Under the pieces are notes generated by a model, which saw nothing but the letters and a program-made list of their open reading frames with translations, did not search any database and was not told where the DNA came from. The translations under genes were made by a program, and so were the position numbers. From positions 62,001 to 126,000 of the forward strand of contig NZ_JAFCJJ010000014.1 in the NCBI RefSeq assembly GCF_018131015.1: a DNA stretch of 64,000 nt. Direction: 5' to 3'. How positions within the stretch are numbered: position 1 is the first letter of the stretch; the number at the start of each line of letters is the position of its first letter. Source of the stretch: Bradyrhizobium diazoefficiens (GTDB lineage: Bacteria > Pseudomonadota > Alphaproteobacteria > Rhizobiales > Xanthobacteraceae). Below, piece by piece: positions 45,368 through 53,530 of the stretch.

Positions 45368-45529
45368 TCAGGCGAGCTGATCGATCCGCGTGCCCTGGCC
45401 CGGCGGCAGCGGCGCGGGCGGCGGCGGCTTGTAGGTCGGGTCGCTGTCCTGGGTCTTGGGCTGCTCGGCCGACGGCTTGGCCTCGTAGCTCGGGACCACC
45501 GGAGGCGCTGCGACGCTTGAAACGCTCAT
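45368..45529 (-). CDS. Small proline-rich protein
   Basis: The 53-residue protein (SVSSVAAPPVVPSYEAKPSA at the start and PGQGTRIDQLA at the end) begins at an ATG with GAGG eight bases upstream. There is no signal peptide or hydrophobic segment. The PPxPLPPGQGTRIDQLA ending is one I recall from other small Bradyrhizobium proteins, without known function. Translation is likely but not certain at this length. Confidence 0.5.
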   Translation of the reverse strand: MSVSSVAAPPVVPSYEAKPSAEQPKTQDSDPTYKPPPPAPLPPGQGTRIDQLA

Positions 45530-45665
45530 CGACGAATCCTCACGTTGGAACAATCGACCCTGCGCCGCGAAGCGCGAAACTTCCGTCAAGGCAATCGTTA
45601 AAATGTGAGGGATCCGCTGCGGCGAGACGGAGCCGCTCGTGCGCCCGCGAAAAAGCGCGTCCCGC

Positions 45666-46139
45666 CTATTCGTCCTTGCCGCGCGTGATCGCGATGGACG
45701 CGTCCGTCTTGGTACGGGTGCATTCCATGTTGAGCCGCCGGTAGCGCATGGTGACCTTGTCGCCGCGCAACAGGCCCATCCGCTTCAGGCAGCGCGTCGC
45801 GCCCGTCGTGGTGTCGTCCTTGGTCACGGTGAAGACGATCGCCGCCATCGATCCCACCAGCGCGAAGAACTCGGGCGTCGGCTTGCGATCGCCCTTGGCA
45901 TAGAGCTCGATGGAATATTTGTCGCCGCGGCAAGCCACCGACAGCTCCTTGGCCGCGGGGTGCGTCAGGTAGACGACATTGCCGGCGCGGAAATTCACCT
46001 TGAGGCGATCGACCTGGCTCGCCAGCTCCTTGGCGCTGTCGTCGCAGCGGTCGGCGCGCGCGGGCGTGGCGAGGGTCACAAGGCCGGTGATGGCGGCGGC
46101 GACCAGGATCGCGCTGCGGACGTTCAAGTTCAATGTCAT
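45666..46139 (-). CDS. Secreted hypothetical protein
   Basis: The 157-residue protein has a Sec signal peptide (NVRSAILVAAAITGLVTLATPARA) and three or four cysteines in the mature part (DRCDDSA, VACRGDK, TRCLKRMG, MECTRTK), so two disulfides are possible. ATG 46139 starts the signal peptide; a longer in-frame start at 46304 is unlikely. It is a single gene divergent from fumarase. No family is recognised. Confidence 0.65.
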   Translation of the reverse strand: MTLNLNVRSAILVAAAITGLVTLATPARADRCDDSAKELASQVDRLKVNFRAGNVVYLTHPAAKELSVACRGDKYSIELYAKGDRKPTPEFFALVGSMAAIVFTVTKDDTTTGATRCLKRMGLLRGDKVTMRYRRLNMECTRTKTDASIAITRGKDE

Positions 46140-46368
46140 GGTGAAAAGCCTCTTGGGGCGCGCATTCAAGCGTCGGCGGGCGCCAAGCGCAAGGGGGCGG
46201 GTCCGGGTCTTCCCGGATACGGTCTTGGTTGCGGGAAAATGCGCCCGCCAGCCCGCCGAATCGGGATGGCCCGGCCGCACCGGGGCGCCTTCCCTTTGCG
46301 GCAAAAAAGCTTAGAAGGCTTCTACGCCGAGGGCCCGCACGAGGGCTCCAGAACCCGAGATTCGACCC

Positions 46369-48039
46369 ATGAACGCTCCGACCGCCTTCCCCGACCAGTC
46401 AAAACCCGTCCCGCCCTACAAGCACACCCCACTGTTTCCGCTCGGCAAGGACGAGACGCCCTACAAGAAGGTCTCGAGCGAGGGCGTCCGGGTCGAGAAG
46501 GTCCTGGGCAAGGACATGCTGGTGGTGTCGCGCGAGGCGCTGCGGGCGCTGTCGGAGGCCGCCTTCGGCGACATCAACCACTATCTGCGTCCCGGCCATC
46601 TGAAGCAGCTCCGCGCCATCCTGGACGATGGCGAGGCGAGCCCGAACGACAAGTTCGTCGCGCTCGACTTTCTGAAGAACGCCAACATCGCCGCCGGCGG
46701 CGTGCTGCCGATGTGTCAGGATACCGGCACCGCCATCATCATGGGCAAGAAGGGCTGCAACGTCATCACCGACGGTGACGACGAGGCGGCGCTGTCGGAA
46801 GGCGCGCGCGATGCGTATCTCCGCCGCAACCTGCGCTACTCGCAGGTCGCCCCGCTGTCGATGTACGAGGAGAAGAACACCGCCAACAACATGCCGGCGC
46901 AGTGCGAGATCTACGCCGAGGGCGGATCTTCAGAAATAGATTCGGCCTACAAGTTCATGTTCATGGCCAAGGGCGGCGGCAGCGCCAACAAGAGCTTCCT
47001 GTTCCAGGCAACGCCGTCAGTGCTGACCAAGGACCGGCTGCTCGCGTTCCTGAAGGAAAAGATCCTGACGCTGGGCACCGCGGCGTGCCCGCCCTATCAC
47101 CTCGCCATCGTCATCGGCGGCACCTCGGCCGAGCTCTGCATGAAGACGGTGAAGCTCGCCTCCGCCCGCTATCTCGACGCGCTGCCGACCCACGGCTCGC
47201 CCGACGGCAACGCCTTCCGCGACCTCGAGATGGAGCAGGAAATCCACAAGATGACGCAAAGCCTCGGCGTCGGCGCGCAGTTCGGCGGGAAATATTTCTG
47301 CCACGACGTGCGCGTGATCCGCATGCCGCGTCACGGCGCTTCGCTGCCGATCGGCCTCGGCGTGTCGTGCTCCGCCGACCGCCAGGTGCTGGGCAAGATC
47401 ACCAAGGACGGCGTCTATCTCGAGGAGCTCGAGCATAACCCGGCGCAGTATCTGCCTGAGGTCGAGCAGGCGCTCGGCGGCGAGGTCGTGAAGATCGACC
47501 TCAACCAGCCGATGAAGGACATTCTGGCGACGTTCTCGAAGTACCCGATCAAGACCCGGGTCTCGATGACCGGCACCATGATCGTCGCGCGCGACTCTGC
47601 GCATGCCAAGCTGCGCGAGCGGCTGGAGCGGGGCGAGCCGCTGCCGGACTACTTCAAGAACCATCCGGTCTACTACGCCGGTCCCGCCAAGACGCCCGAG
47701 GGCTACGCCTCCGGCGCGTTCGGTCCGACCACCGCGGGCCGCATGGATTCCTTCGTCGACCAGTTCCAGGCCGCCGGCGGCTCCATGGTGATGGTGGCCA
47801 AGGGCAACCGCGCGCCAGCCGTGCGCGAGGCCTGCAAGAAATATGGCGGCTTCTATCTCGGCTCGATCGGCGGTGCGGCGGCGAACCTCGCCGAGCATTG
47901 CATCAAGAAGGTCGAGGTGCACGAATATCCCGAGCTCGGCATGGAAGCGATCTGGCGCATCGAGGTCGTGGACTTCCCCGCCTTCATCATCATCGACGAC
48001 AAGGGGAATGATTTCTTCAAGGAATTGAATCTGGGCTGA
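46369..48039 (+). CDS. fumA: Fumarate hydratase, class I (4Fe-4S)
   Basis: This enzyme interconverts fumarate and malate in the TCA cycle. The 556-residue protein has the class I layout. Its cluster cysteines are probably C116 (PMCQDTGTA), C240 (GTAACPPYH) and C334 (GVSCSADRQ), with spacing as in E. coli FumA. Other family segments are NNMPAQCEIYAEGG and FGPTTAGRMDSFVDQFQAAGGSMVMVAKG. The length is normal and nothing is missing. It is transcribed alone and followed by a repeat. Confidence 0.93.
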   Translation: MNAPTAFPDQSKPVPPYKHTPLFPLGKDETPYKKVSSEGVRVEKVLGKDMLVVSREALRALSEAAFGDINHYLRPGHLKQLRAILDDGEASPNDKFVALDFLKNANIAAGGVLPMCQDTGTAIIMGKKGCNVITDGDDEAALSEGARDAYLRRNLRYSQVAPLSMYEEKNTANNMPAQCEIYAEGGSSEIDSAYKFMFMAKGGGSANKSFLFQATPSVLTKDRLLAFLKEKILTLGTAACPPYHLAIVIGGTSAELCMKTVKLASARYLDALPTHGSPDGNAFRDLEMEQEIHKMTQSLGVGAQFGGKYFCHDVRVIRMPRHGASLPIGLGVSCSADRQVLGKITKDGVYLEELEHNPAQYLPEVEQALGGEVVKIDLNQPMKDILATFSKYPIKTRVSMTGTMIVARDSAHAKLRERLERGEPLPDYFKNHPVYYAGPAKTPEGYASGAFGPTTAGRMDSFVDQFQAAGGSMVMVAKGNRAPAVREACKKYGGFYLGSIGGAAANLAEHCIKKVEVHEYPELGMEAIWRIEVVDFPAFIIIDDKGNDFFKELNLG

Positions 48040-48092
48040 GCTGCCTCGCCCGCACCTACGTGCAGACGATTGTACGTGTGCCGTTATTCAAG

Positions 48093-48181
48093 ATCGTCAT
48101 GCCCGGGCTTGTCCCGGGCATCCACGTTCTTGGTGCCGCGAAGCAGACGTGGATGGCCGGGACAAGCCCGGCCATGACGAT
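48093..48181. repeat. Long palindromic intergenic repeat
   Basis: ATCGTCATGCCCGGGCTTGT at the left pairs with ACAAGCCCGGCCATGACGAT at the right, and ATCCACGT with ACGTGGAT inside. The repeat lies between the stops of fumarase and the SH3 gene, where it may also act as a terminator. Confidence 0.8.
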
Positions 48182-48199
48182 ACGGATGCCTCAGCGCTT

Positions 48200-49129
48200 C
48201 TAACTGCAATTCGTGACCTGGTTGGAGCACAGCGCGCGCCACCAGCCGCGGACGCCGTCGTGGCTCTCGACCAGGGCCCAGAAGCCACTGCAGGCAAAGA
48301 TGCGCTTCGGGCCACCATCGGTGTCGATGGCGCCGCCGAGTTCGCGCTGGGCGGGCATCCATCTGGCATCGACGAAGGGGGCCTGGAACAGTCCGCCCAT
48401 GCGGGTCGCGCCGTTGGCATAGTCGGCGCCGACCTTGTTGGATGCGACCCAGCCGCGTCCCGCATAGGGTTTTGGCGCGTTGCGCGGATATCGTTTCTCG
48501 TCCTCGTAGTCCTTGCCCGGCGGCGTGGCACCCTCGATCAGAAACCAGCCTTCGCGAAAGCCGACGATGCGGAATTCGGTGAGCCAGCCGCCGTCCGGCG
48601 TGTTCTCACTGCCGCCGAGCTTGAGCCGGTAGGGCGGTGGCAGCGTTCCGAGCACGCGCGCCTTGGCCGACGGTTCGGCACGCACGTTGAGGCCGCCGGG
48701 ATCCTTGTCGATGGACCAGGCGCCGAGATCGCAGGGCTCGGTGCCCTCGGGCAGCGCTGCGCGCCTGGCGGCGAGATCGGCGTGCAGCTTTGCGAAATCG
48801 TTGTCGTCGTTGTCCGGATCCGGCCCGGTGCGCAGCTGCAACACTGCTGAGACCGCTCGGGCGGCATCCTGCGTGAGCGTGACCACCAGGGCCTGGCGCT
48901 CTGCGAACACGCTCGCCGGTCGTTTCGGATCGTTCGAGGTCGCCGGATAGACGGCGAGATAGCCCGTCGAACCCTCGGTTCGCCAGGCGGTGCCGGCCAC
49001 GTAGCCTTCGGGCACCATGGCGAGCGCGCTTGCGCGCCACGCCGGTTCGTTGTCATCCGCGCGCACCGCTTGTGCCGCGACACAGAGGACCATTGCCGCG
49101 AAGAGAAGGAGCCTGCGCACGGTTCGCAA
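48200..49129 (-). CDS. Secreted protein with bacterial SH3-like domain
   Basis: The 309-residue protein has a signal peptide (RRLLLFAAMVLCVAAQAVRA) and an SH3b-type region in the middle (DPGGLNVRAEPSAKARVLGTLPPPYRL, later GWFLIEG and GRGWVASNKVGADY). Domains of this kind often bind cell-wall peptides. The start is a TTG at 49129 or a GTG at 49120; there is no clear ribosome-binding site. It starts 9 bp after the stop of the small gene upstream, so the two are co-transcribed. Confidence 0.72.
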   Translation of the reverse strand: MRTVRRLLLFAAMVLCVAAQAVRADDNEPAWRASALAMVPEGYVAGTAWRTEGSTGYLAVYPATSNDPKRPASVFAERQALVVTLTQDAARAVSAVLQLRTGPDPDNDDNDFAKLHADLAARRAALPEGTEPCDLGAWSIDKDPGGLNVRAEPSAKARVLGTLPPPYRLKLGGSENTPDGGWLTEFRIVGFREGWFLIEGATPPGKDYEDEKRYPRNAPKPYAGRGWVASNKVGADYANGATRMGGLFQAPFVDARWMPAQRELGGAIDTDGGPKRIFACSGFWALVESHDGVRGWWRALCSNQVTNCS

Positions 49130-49138
49130 GCGCAGTCT

Positions 49139-49435
49139 TTACGCCCGCGCGCCGGTGAACGGGAAGCTGCCCATCGGGCCGATGCCCATCTCGCCGTTCA
49201 TGCTGTCTCCGGAGACGCTGCCGGTGAACTCGAGGGTGAGCGGCATCGGGTTGGTGATCGAGACCTTCCAGGACACGTTGTTGCCGTTGACGGTGCCGTC
49301 GAAGATCTCGCCGGTATTGCCGTCGGCGCCCTGCGTGCCGGTCAGCGTCGAGCCGGAGCTCTTCAGGCTCAGCGTCGCCTGGCGCTCGCCCATCGGCGTC
49401 GTCATGGTCAGATTCCAGTTGCCGTCCACGGCCAT
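49139..49435 (-). CDS. Small beta-rich hypothetical protein
   Basis: The 98-residue protein (AVDGNWNLTMTTPMGERQAT, then GTQGADGNTGEIFDGTVNG and a GEMGIGPMGSFPFTG end) shows the alternating pattern of a small beta-barrel. There is no signal peptide. ATG 49435 has GGGAG six bases upstream. It is co-transcribed with the SH3-type gene. I do not recognise a named family. Confidence 0.65.
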   Translation of the reverse strand: MAVDGNWNLTMTTPMGERQATLSLKSSGSTLTGTQGADGNTGEIFDGTVNGNNVSWKVSITNPMPLTLEFTGSVSGDSMNGEMGIGPMGSFPFTGARA

Positions 49436-49543
49436 TCGTATCTCCCAAGCTATTTCGGCGGACCGCGACCATCCGCGGCCGGCCCAGTGCGCAAGCCTAT
49501 AGCGCAACTTGCCGTGGCTGCCTAACGCCAAGGTGAGCGGCAA

Positions 49544-50098
49544 TCAGGCGCGGGCGGCCGCGCGAATGCGGCTGCCGACGAGCAGGCGGAAGGCAACATA
49601 CTGGATGGCAAAAGCGGCGACCTTCGCGCCGACCAGCACCACCGACACGTAGAAGGCCCACAGCTTCATGTCACCGGTCATGGCGACCGCGACGGTCCCG
49701 GCGGCCAGCACGAACATCAGCGCCGCCCAAGCGTAGCCTGCGAACGTGGCATATTCCGGAATGGTCTCGGTCACGATCGGGGGCAGGTATCGCAGCATCC
49801 AGCCGCGCTTGAGCATGATAATGCCGATGGCGATGTGTCCGATCGCGGGCTTTGCCAGCACGAAGCGCGGGTCGTTGGTCAGAAGCGTCGCGCCGCCGAG
49901 CACGATGACGAGACCCAGGCTCGCCCAGGTCATGTAGCCCAGCTCCTGGCCTTTGATCCGCGCCCAGGCCACCTGGCCGATGGCGCCGAGGATCGCGACC
50001 GCGGTTGCGAGGATGACGTTGTCGGTCGCGAGGTAGATCACCAGGAAGACGATGGTGGAGAGGAAGTCGGAGGCGAGCCGGCGGAATACGTCTTTCAT
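49544..50098 (-). CDS. Septation protein IspZ/YciB-like membrane protein
   Basis: The 184-residue protein has about five or six membrane segments and the wording of the IspZ/YciB group (VFLVIYLATDNVILATAVAILGAIGQV, GGATLLTNDPRFVLAKPAIGHIAIGIIMLK). True YciB of gamma-proteobacteria affects envelope integrity; this is a divergent relative. ATG 50098 (AGGACAG upstream) is chosen over a TTG at 50116. It is 14 bp after another membrane protein gene and is probably co-transcribed from the operator-bearing promoter at 50706. Confidence 0.65.
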   Translation of the reverse strand: MKDVFRRLASDFLSTIVFLVIYLATDNVILATAVAILGAIGQVAWARIKGQELGYMTWASLGLVIVLGGATLLTNDPRFVLAKPAIGHIAIGIIMLKRGWMLRYLPPIVTETIPEYATFAGYAWAALMFVLAAGTVAVAMTGDMKLWAFYVSVVLVGAKVAAFAIQYVAFRLLVGSRIRAAARA

Positions 50099-50112
50099 CG
50101 TCTGTCCTGTTT

Positions 50113-50688
50113 TCAATGCCGGTGGGGCAGTGCGCCTTTTGGCGTACCGTACTTGATCTGGCGGTATTCAGGATACCATTTTGTAAAATAGATCGCGCTG
50201 TTGCGGGCGGCGAAGGCCACCGCGAGGCTCGACCAGAGCGGCAGGCCTGGGAAGTAGAGCAGGGCGATGTTGGCGGCCATCATCAACAGCGCGGCCGCGG
50301 TCCAGGCGCCGGTGATGACGTAATTGGCGGTGAGGAAGCCCGGTATCGCCGCGATTTCGGCCGGAACGGATTCGACGGCATATTGCAGCGTGAAGGGCCG
50401 GCGCGCGAGCATCGAGCCGAGCGCGATGACGAAGATGCCGGCATCGACCGAGAGCTTGACGCCGAGCGTACCGAGCGGCGGATCGAACAGCGCGAGGGTA
50501 AGGCCGATGGCGGCAAACAGGATCGCCGAGCCGATGGCCAGGATCTTCACCGAGCGGCCGCGCGCAACGTCGATCGCAACGGTGAGAAGGCAGATCGCGG
50601 AGGCCGCGAACACGCTCGCCGTCGCCGACGTCACCAGCATCAGGACCGTGTAGACGCCGTAGGGCGCGAGGATCAGGAAGATCGTCAT
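50113..50688 (-). CDS. Multi-pass membrane protein of unknown function
   Basis: The 191-residue protein has about six hydrophobic segments (TIFLILAPYGVYTVLMLVTSATASVFAASAICLLTVAIDVA, then LAIGSAILFAAIGLTLALF and others) and a basic C-terminal tail. It resembles the IspZ-like neighbour in general layout. ATG 50688 has GGGACG upstream. The promoter and operator at 50706-50754 make it the first gene of a two-gene unit that is probably controlled by the TetR regulator at 52800. Confidence 0.7.
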   Translation of the reverse strand: MTIFLILAPYGVYTVLMLVTSATASVFAASAICLLTVAIDVARGRSVKILAIGSAILFAAIGLTLALFDPPLGTLGVKLSVDAGIFVIALGSMLARRPFTLQYAVESVPAEIAAIPGFLTANYVITGAWTAAALLMMAANIALLYFPGLPLWSSLAVAFAARNSAIYFTKWYPEYRQIKYGTPKGALPHRH

Positions 50689-50705
50689 GGGTCGTCCCGG
50701 TCTTG

Positions 50706-50754
50706 CAATCTTTCCAATGTAAAGATTGATAGTTCGGTGCGGGGCCGCGGTCAA
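50706..50754 (-). promoter_or_regulatory. Promoter and operator of the membrane-protein unit (module copy A)
   Basis: On the minus strand TTGACC (50754-50749) and TATCAA (50731-50726) are 17 bp apart, a good sigma-70 promoter. Next to the -10 is an inverted repeat with arms CAATCTTT and AAAGATTG (50706-50728). The same module, in the same order, is present at 52707-52756. Confidence 0.7.
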
Positions 50755-50763
50755 GCCAAATCT

Positions 50764-51246
50764 TTACAGTGTCAAAATGATGTGAACGACCTGCAAGAAC
50801 TGGATGGCCGCAACCGTCTGCTCGGAGATTTCGGCGGCGGCAACGGTCCAGGGCAGGCGCGCCAGGATCGCCACCGCGCAAGCGATCAGCAGCAGGATCG
50901 TGATGGTCATGCCCCCGACGCGGCCGATGCGGAATTGCAGCGAGTTCGGCGCGGCGTACATGCCGAACGGGTGCAGCAGCCGCGATAGCAGCAGCGCGCC
51001 CATCAGCAGGTGGGTGCGCAGGGGCGGTGCGCCCGACATTTCGAGGAAGGCCACCATCAGCGTGATGATGGGCACGTATTCGACGAAATTGCCGTGGGCG
51101 CGGATGGCGCTGCGCAGGGCCAGATTGCCGGCGTCGTTGAAGGCAGCCTTGTTGCTCTGCCGCAGCCGGATCACCTGGAGCGCAAGCGCGGCGTAGACCA
51201 GCGCGAGGACGGCAAGATAGTTGGCGGTAATCGTGGGCATGTGCAT
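50764..51246 (-). CDS. MAPEG family membrane protein
   Basis: The 160-residue protein has four membrane segments and the MAPEG pattern (VLALVYAALALQVIRLRQSNKAAFNDAGNLALRSAIRAHGNFVEYVPIITLMVAFLE, with the HxNxxEY-type core). MAPEG proteins handle glutathione or eicosanoid-type substrates in eukaryotes; bacterial roles are open. The ATG at 51246 has GGGAGG upstream. Its last residues (HIILTL and stop) are encoded inside the right arm of operator module copy A, which is odd. It is 50 bp downstream of the carotenoid oxygenase gene. Confidence 0.82.
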   Translation of the reverse strand: MHMPTITANYLAVLALVYAALALQVIRLRQSNKAAFNDAGNLALRSAIRAHGNFVEYVPIITLMVAFLEMSGAPPLRTHLLMGALLLSRLLHPFGMYAAPNSLQFRIGRVGGMTITILLLIACAVAILARLPWTVAAAEISEQTVAAIQFLQVVHIILTL

Positions 51247-51296
51247 GCGAGACCTCCCTGTGATGCAGCGACGCCGTCGCGTCGGGGAATGACGAG

Positions 51297-52694
51297 TTAC
51301 GCCGCTCCGACCCAATTGCCGTGAAATCCGTCGGGCACGCGGTGGCCGAGCTGCACCAGCGCGACGGGACCGGCTTCGACATCGGTGGCATTGAACACGG
51401 CGAGGTCGCTGCGGTTCTCCCGCGCGCGCCAGACCACCGCGAGCAGCCAGCCGTCGCCCTCGGGTGCATCCTTCGATCGTTCGACGAACACCGGCTCGGA
51501 GATGCTGTCGCCGGCGGGCAGCAGATAATGGCCGAGCCGCTTGCCGTCGCCGTCGACATGGACGAGGCCGGAGAGCGCGGCGAACATCGGCAGTCTTGGA
51601 TTGGCGCAGGCGTACCAACCATGGCGGCTCTTCTGCCCGGCGCGGCGGTCGTCGATGCGGGGGAATTCGCCGGTGAGATCGTCGAGATAGCTCTGCTGGA
51701 AGCGATCGGTGTTGCCGGCGAGATCGAAGCTCCAGCGGCAGTGGCGGGCGCGCGACTTCTCCGGATCCGTCGGCCGGCCGTCGGGATGCGGAAACAGCGG
51801 CGCCTCCTCGAACTGCATGACGTCGGCGATGATGCGGCCATCGTCCTCCCATGCATTCATGACGTGGAAGACGTAGCAGGCTTCGCCGCGGAACCAGACG
51901 ATGTCCCTGGCCGTGCCGTTGCGTTTCATCACCCCGACATAGGCGCCCTTGTCGGGCTCCCAGGCATAGGGCGGCCGCCCGCTCATCGCGCGCTCCAGGC
52001 TGCCGGCGATAGGCAGGATCGGAAATAGCACATGGTTCTCGGTGACGATGAAGTCGTGCACCATGCTGGCGTAGGGCGCCTCGAAGCGCTCGAACCGCGT
52101 GGCCTTGCCGGATCCGTCGATCGACCCAAAGGAGAGGGCGGGCGTCAGCGGGCCCGTCGCGTTGTAGCCGAAGAACACCAGCTCGCCGGTGACCGGGTCG
52201 ATCTTCGGATGCGCCGTGAAGCTGCCGGCGACGCGACCCCCGTAATTGTGGTAGCCGCGCGTGGCGAGCGTCGCCGGCTCGATCTCGGTCGGCAGATGGG
52301 CTTCCTCCAGCGCCAGCAGCTTGCCGGCATGGAAGATGATGTTGGTGTTGGCGACGCCGCCGTCGGTGAGGCCCGCCGGTGCATCCGGCAGCTTGCGGCC
52401 GAAGCCGCCGAACAGCGCCCGGCCGGCGTCGTGCTCCGCAAGCCATTTCGGCGTGCGGATCCAGCGGTTGCGATAGCTGGCGCGGCCGTTCTCGATGTGG
52501 AAGGCATGCAGCATGCCGTCACCGACGAACCAGTGCGCGCCCGGCGCCTCGAATTGCGGATTGGGACCGTTGCGATAGAGCGTGCCGTTCAGCTCGCGCG
52601 GCAGTTCGCCAACGATAGGGAGAAACGGCGCGTCGGCCTCGAACGGGATCGGCCCGCGATTGCTCAATGGCCGGCTGAACGCGTCCTGCTGCAC
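51297..52694 (-). CDS. Carotenoid oxygenase family protein
   Basis: These non-haem iron enzymes cleave carotenoids, apocarotenoids or lignostilbenes. The 465-residue protein has the family segments LNGTLYRNGPNPQFEAPG and WFVGDGMLHAFHIENG. The four iron-ligand histidines are visible in GSFTAHPKIDP, MVHDFIVTENH, YVFHVMNAWEDDG and DGFHGNWVG. The length is normal. It is divergent from the tetR gene, with the operator module at 52707 just upstream. The substrate is not known. Confidence 0.9.
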   Translation of the reverse strand: MQQDAFSRPLSNRGPIPFEADAPFLPIVGELPRELNGTLYRNGPNPQFEAPGAHWFVGDGMLHAFHIENGRASYRNRWIRTPKWLAEHDAGRALFGGFGRKLPDAPAGLTDGGVANTNIIFHAGKLLALEEAHLPTEIEPATLATRGYHNYGGRVAGSFTAHPKIDPVTGELVFFGYNATGPLTPALSFGSIDGSGKATRFERFEAPYASMVHDFIVTENHVLFPILPIAGSLERAMSGRPPYAWEPDKGAYVGVMKRNGTARDIVWFRGEACYVFHVMNAWEDDGRIIADVMQFEEAPLFPHPDGRPTDPEKSRARHCRWSFDLAGNTDRFQQSYLDDLTGEFPRIDDRRAGQKSRHGWYACANPRLPMFAALSGLVHVDGDGKRLGHYLLPAGDSISEPVFVERSKDAPEGDGWLLAVVWRARENRSDLAVFNATDVEAGPVALVQLGHRVPDGFHGNWVGAA

Positions 52695-52706
52695 GGCGAC
52701 CTCCCT

Positions 52707-52756
52707 TTATCTTTACATCGTAAAGATAAGCTAGGGCCGGCCCGGGCGGCCGTCAA
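52707..52756 (-). promoter_or_regulatory. Promoter and operator of the carotenoid oxygenase gene (module copy B)
   Basis: A 23-bp perfect palindrome (TTATCTTTAC, ATC, GTAAAGATAA; 52707-52729) lies next to a minus-strand promoter TTGACG (52756-52751), 17 bp, TAGCTT (52733-52728). A repressor bound here would block the start site. Confidence 0.75.
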
Positions 52757-52760
52757 GCGA

Positions 52761-52793
52761 AATCTTTACACTGTCAAAATGACGTCATATAAC
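52761..52793 (+). promoter_or_regulatory. Promoter and half-operator of tetR
   Basis: TTTACA (52765-52770) and TATAAC (52788-52793) are 17 bp apart. The -35 is inside AATCTTTACACTGTCAAAAT, a half-copy of the operator. Transcription would begin near 52800, at or next to the start codon. Confidence 0.65.
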
Positions 52794-52799
52794 AACTTC

Positions 52800-53522
52800 A
52801 TGGCCAAGACAGAAACCGCCCGCCGCTCCCGTCCCCGGAAAACGTCGTCATCGACCCCAGCCGCCCGGCCTCGGCCGGCGCGGGCCGCTGGCCGCGCCAA
52901 GGCGGAGGCGCCCTACCACCACGGCGCCTTGCGCGAGGCGCTGCTCGTGGCCGCCGAGACCGTGCTGGAGCGCGACGGACTCGCCGGCCTGACGCTCCGC
53001 GCCGTGGCGCGCGAGGCCGGGGTGTCGCATGCCGCGCCAACCCATCATTTCGGCGACCTGACCGGGCTCGTCAGCGAGCTCGCCGCGATCGGCTTCCGCC
53101 AGTTCAACGCGGCGATGGCGGCGTCCTGCAATGCCGCCATGACGCCGCTGGAGCGCGCACTGGCACGGCCCAAGGCGTACGTTGCCTATGCCCAGGCCCA
53201 TCCCGGGATGTATGGATTGATGTTCCGCACCGAGCGCCTCGATTATTCCAGGCCGTCGCTCCACGAGGCGGCGGAAGCCTCCTTTTCCGGTCTTGCCAAT
53301 GCCATCGGTGCGATGCGGCGGGAGCCGATCAGCGGCAAGGCCCTGACGCTCGAGCAGGCCGCCGCGATCGCCCGCGCCTGGTCGATGGTGCACGGCTTCA
53401 CCATGCTGCTGCTGGACGGGCGGCTCGGGGACATCCTGGAGCGGCTGCCGGAGGGCACGACGGCCGAGCAGCTCCTGGAAGGGATGCTGAAGTCGATGGC
53501 GACCGCGAAATTCCCGGGCTGA
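52800..53522 (+). CDS. TetR-family transcriptional regulator
   Basis: The 240-residue protein has a basic Pro/Ala-rich leader of about 35 residues, then the TetR DNA-binding domain (HHGALREALLVAAETVLERDGLAGLTLRAVAREAGVSHAAPTHHFGDLTGLVSEL) and a helical ligand-binding part. It probably represses the divergent carotenoid oxygenase gene, itself, and the unit at 50688. ATG 52800 coincides with the predicted transcription start, so the mRNA may be leaderless; the in-frame ATG at 52779 would lie inside the promoter. It is not a start in the long open frame from 52032. Confidence 0.88.
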   Translation: MAKTETARRSRPRKTSSSTPAARPRPARAAGRAKAEAPYHHGALREALLVAAETVLERDGLAGLTLRAVAREAGVSHAAPTHHFGDLTGLVSELAAIGFRQFNAAMAASCNAAMTPLERALARPKAYVAYAQAHPGMYGLMFRTERLDYSRPSLHEAAEASFSGLANAIGAMRREPISGKALTLEQAAAIARAWSMVHGFTMLLLDGRLGDILERLPEGTTAEQLLEGMLKSMATAKFPG

Positions 53523-53530
53523 AGCGCCAA

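Noticed and set aside
52032..52799. Long in-frame extension upstream of tetR
   Set aside because: It reads antisense through the carotenoid oxygenase gene and through the tetR promoter.
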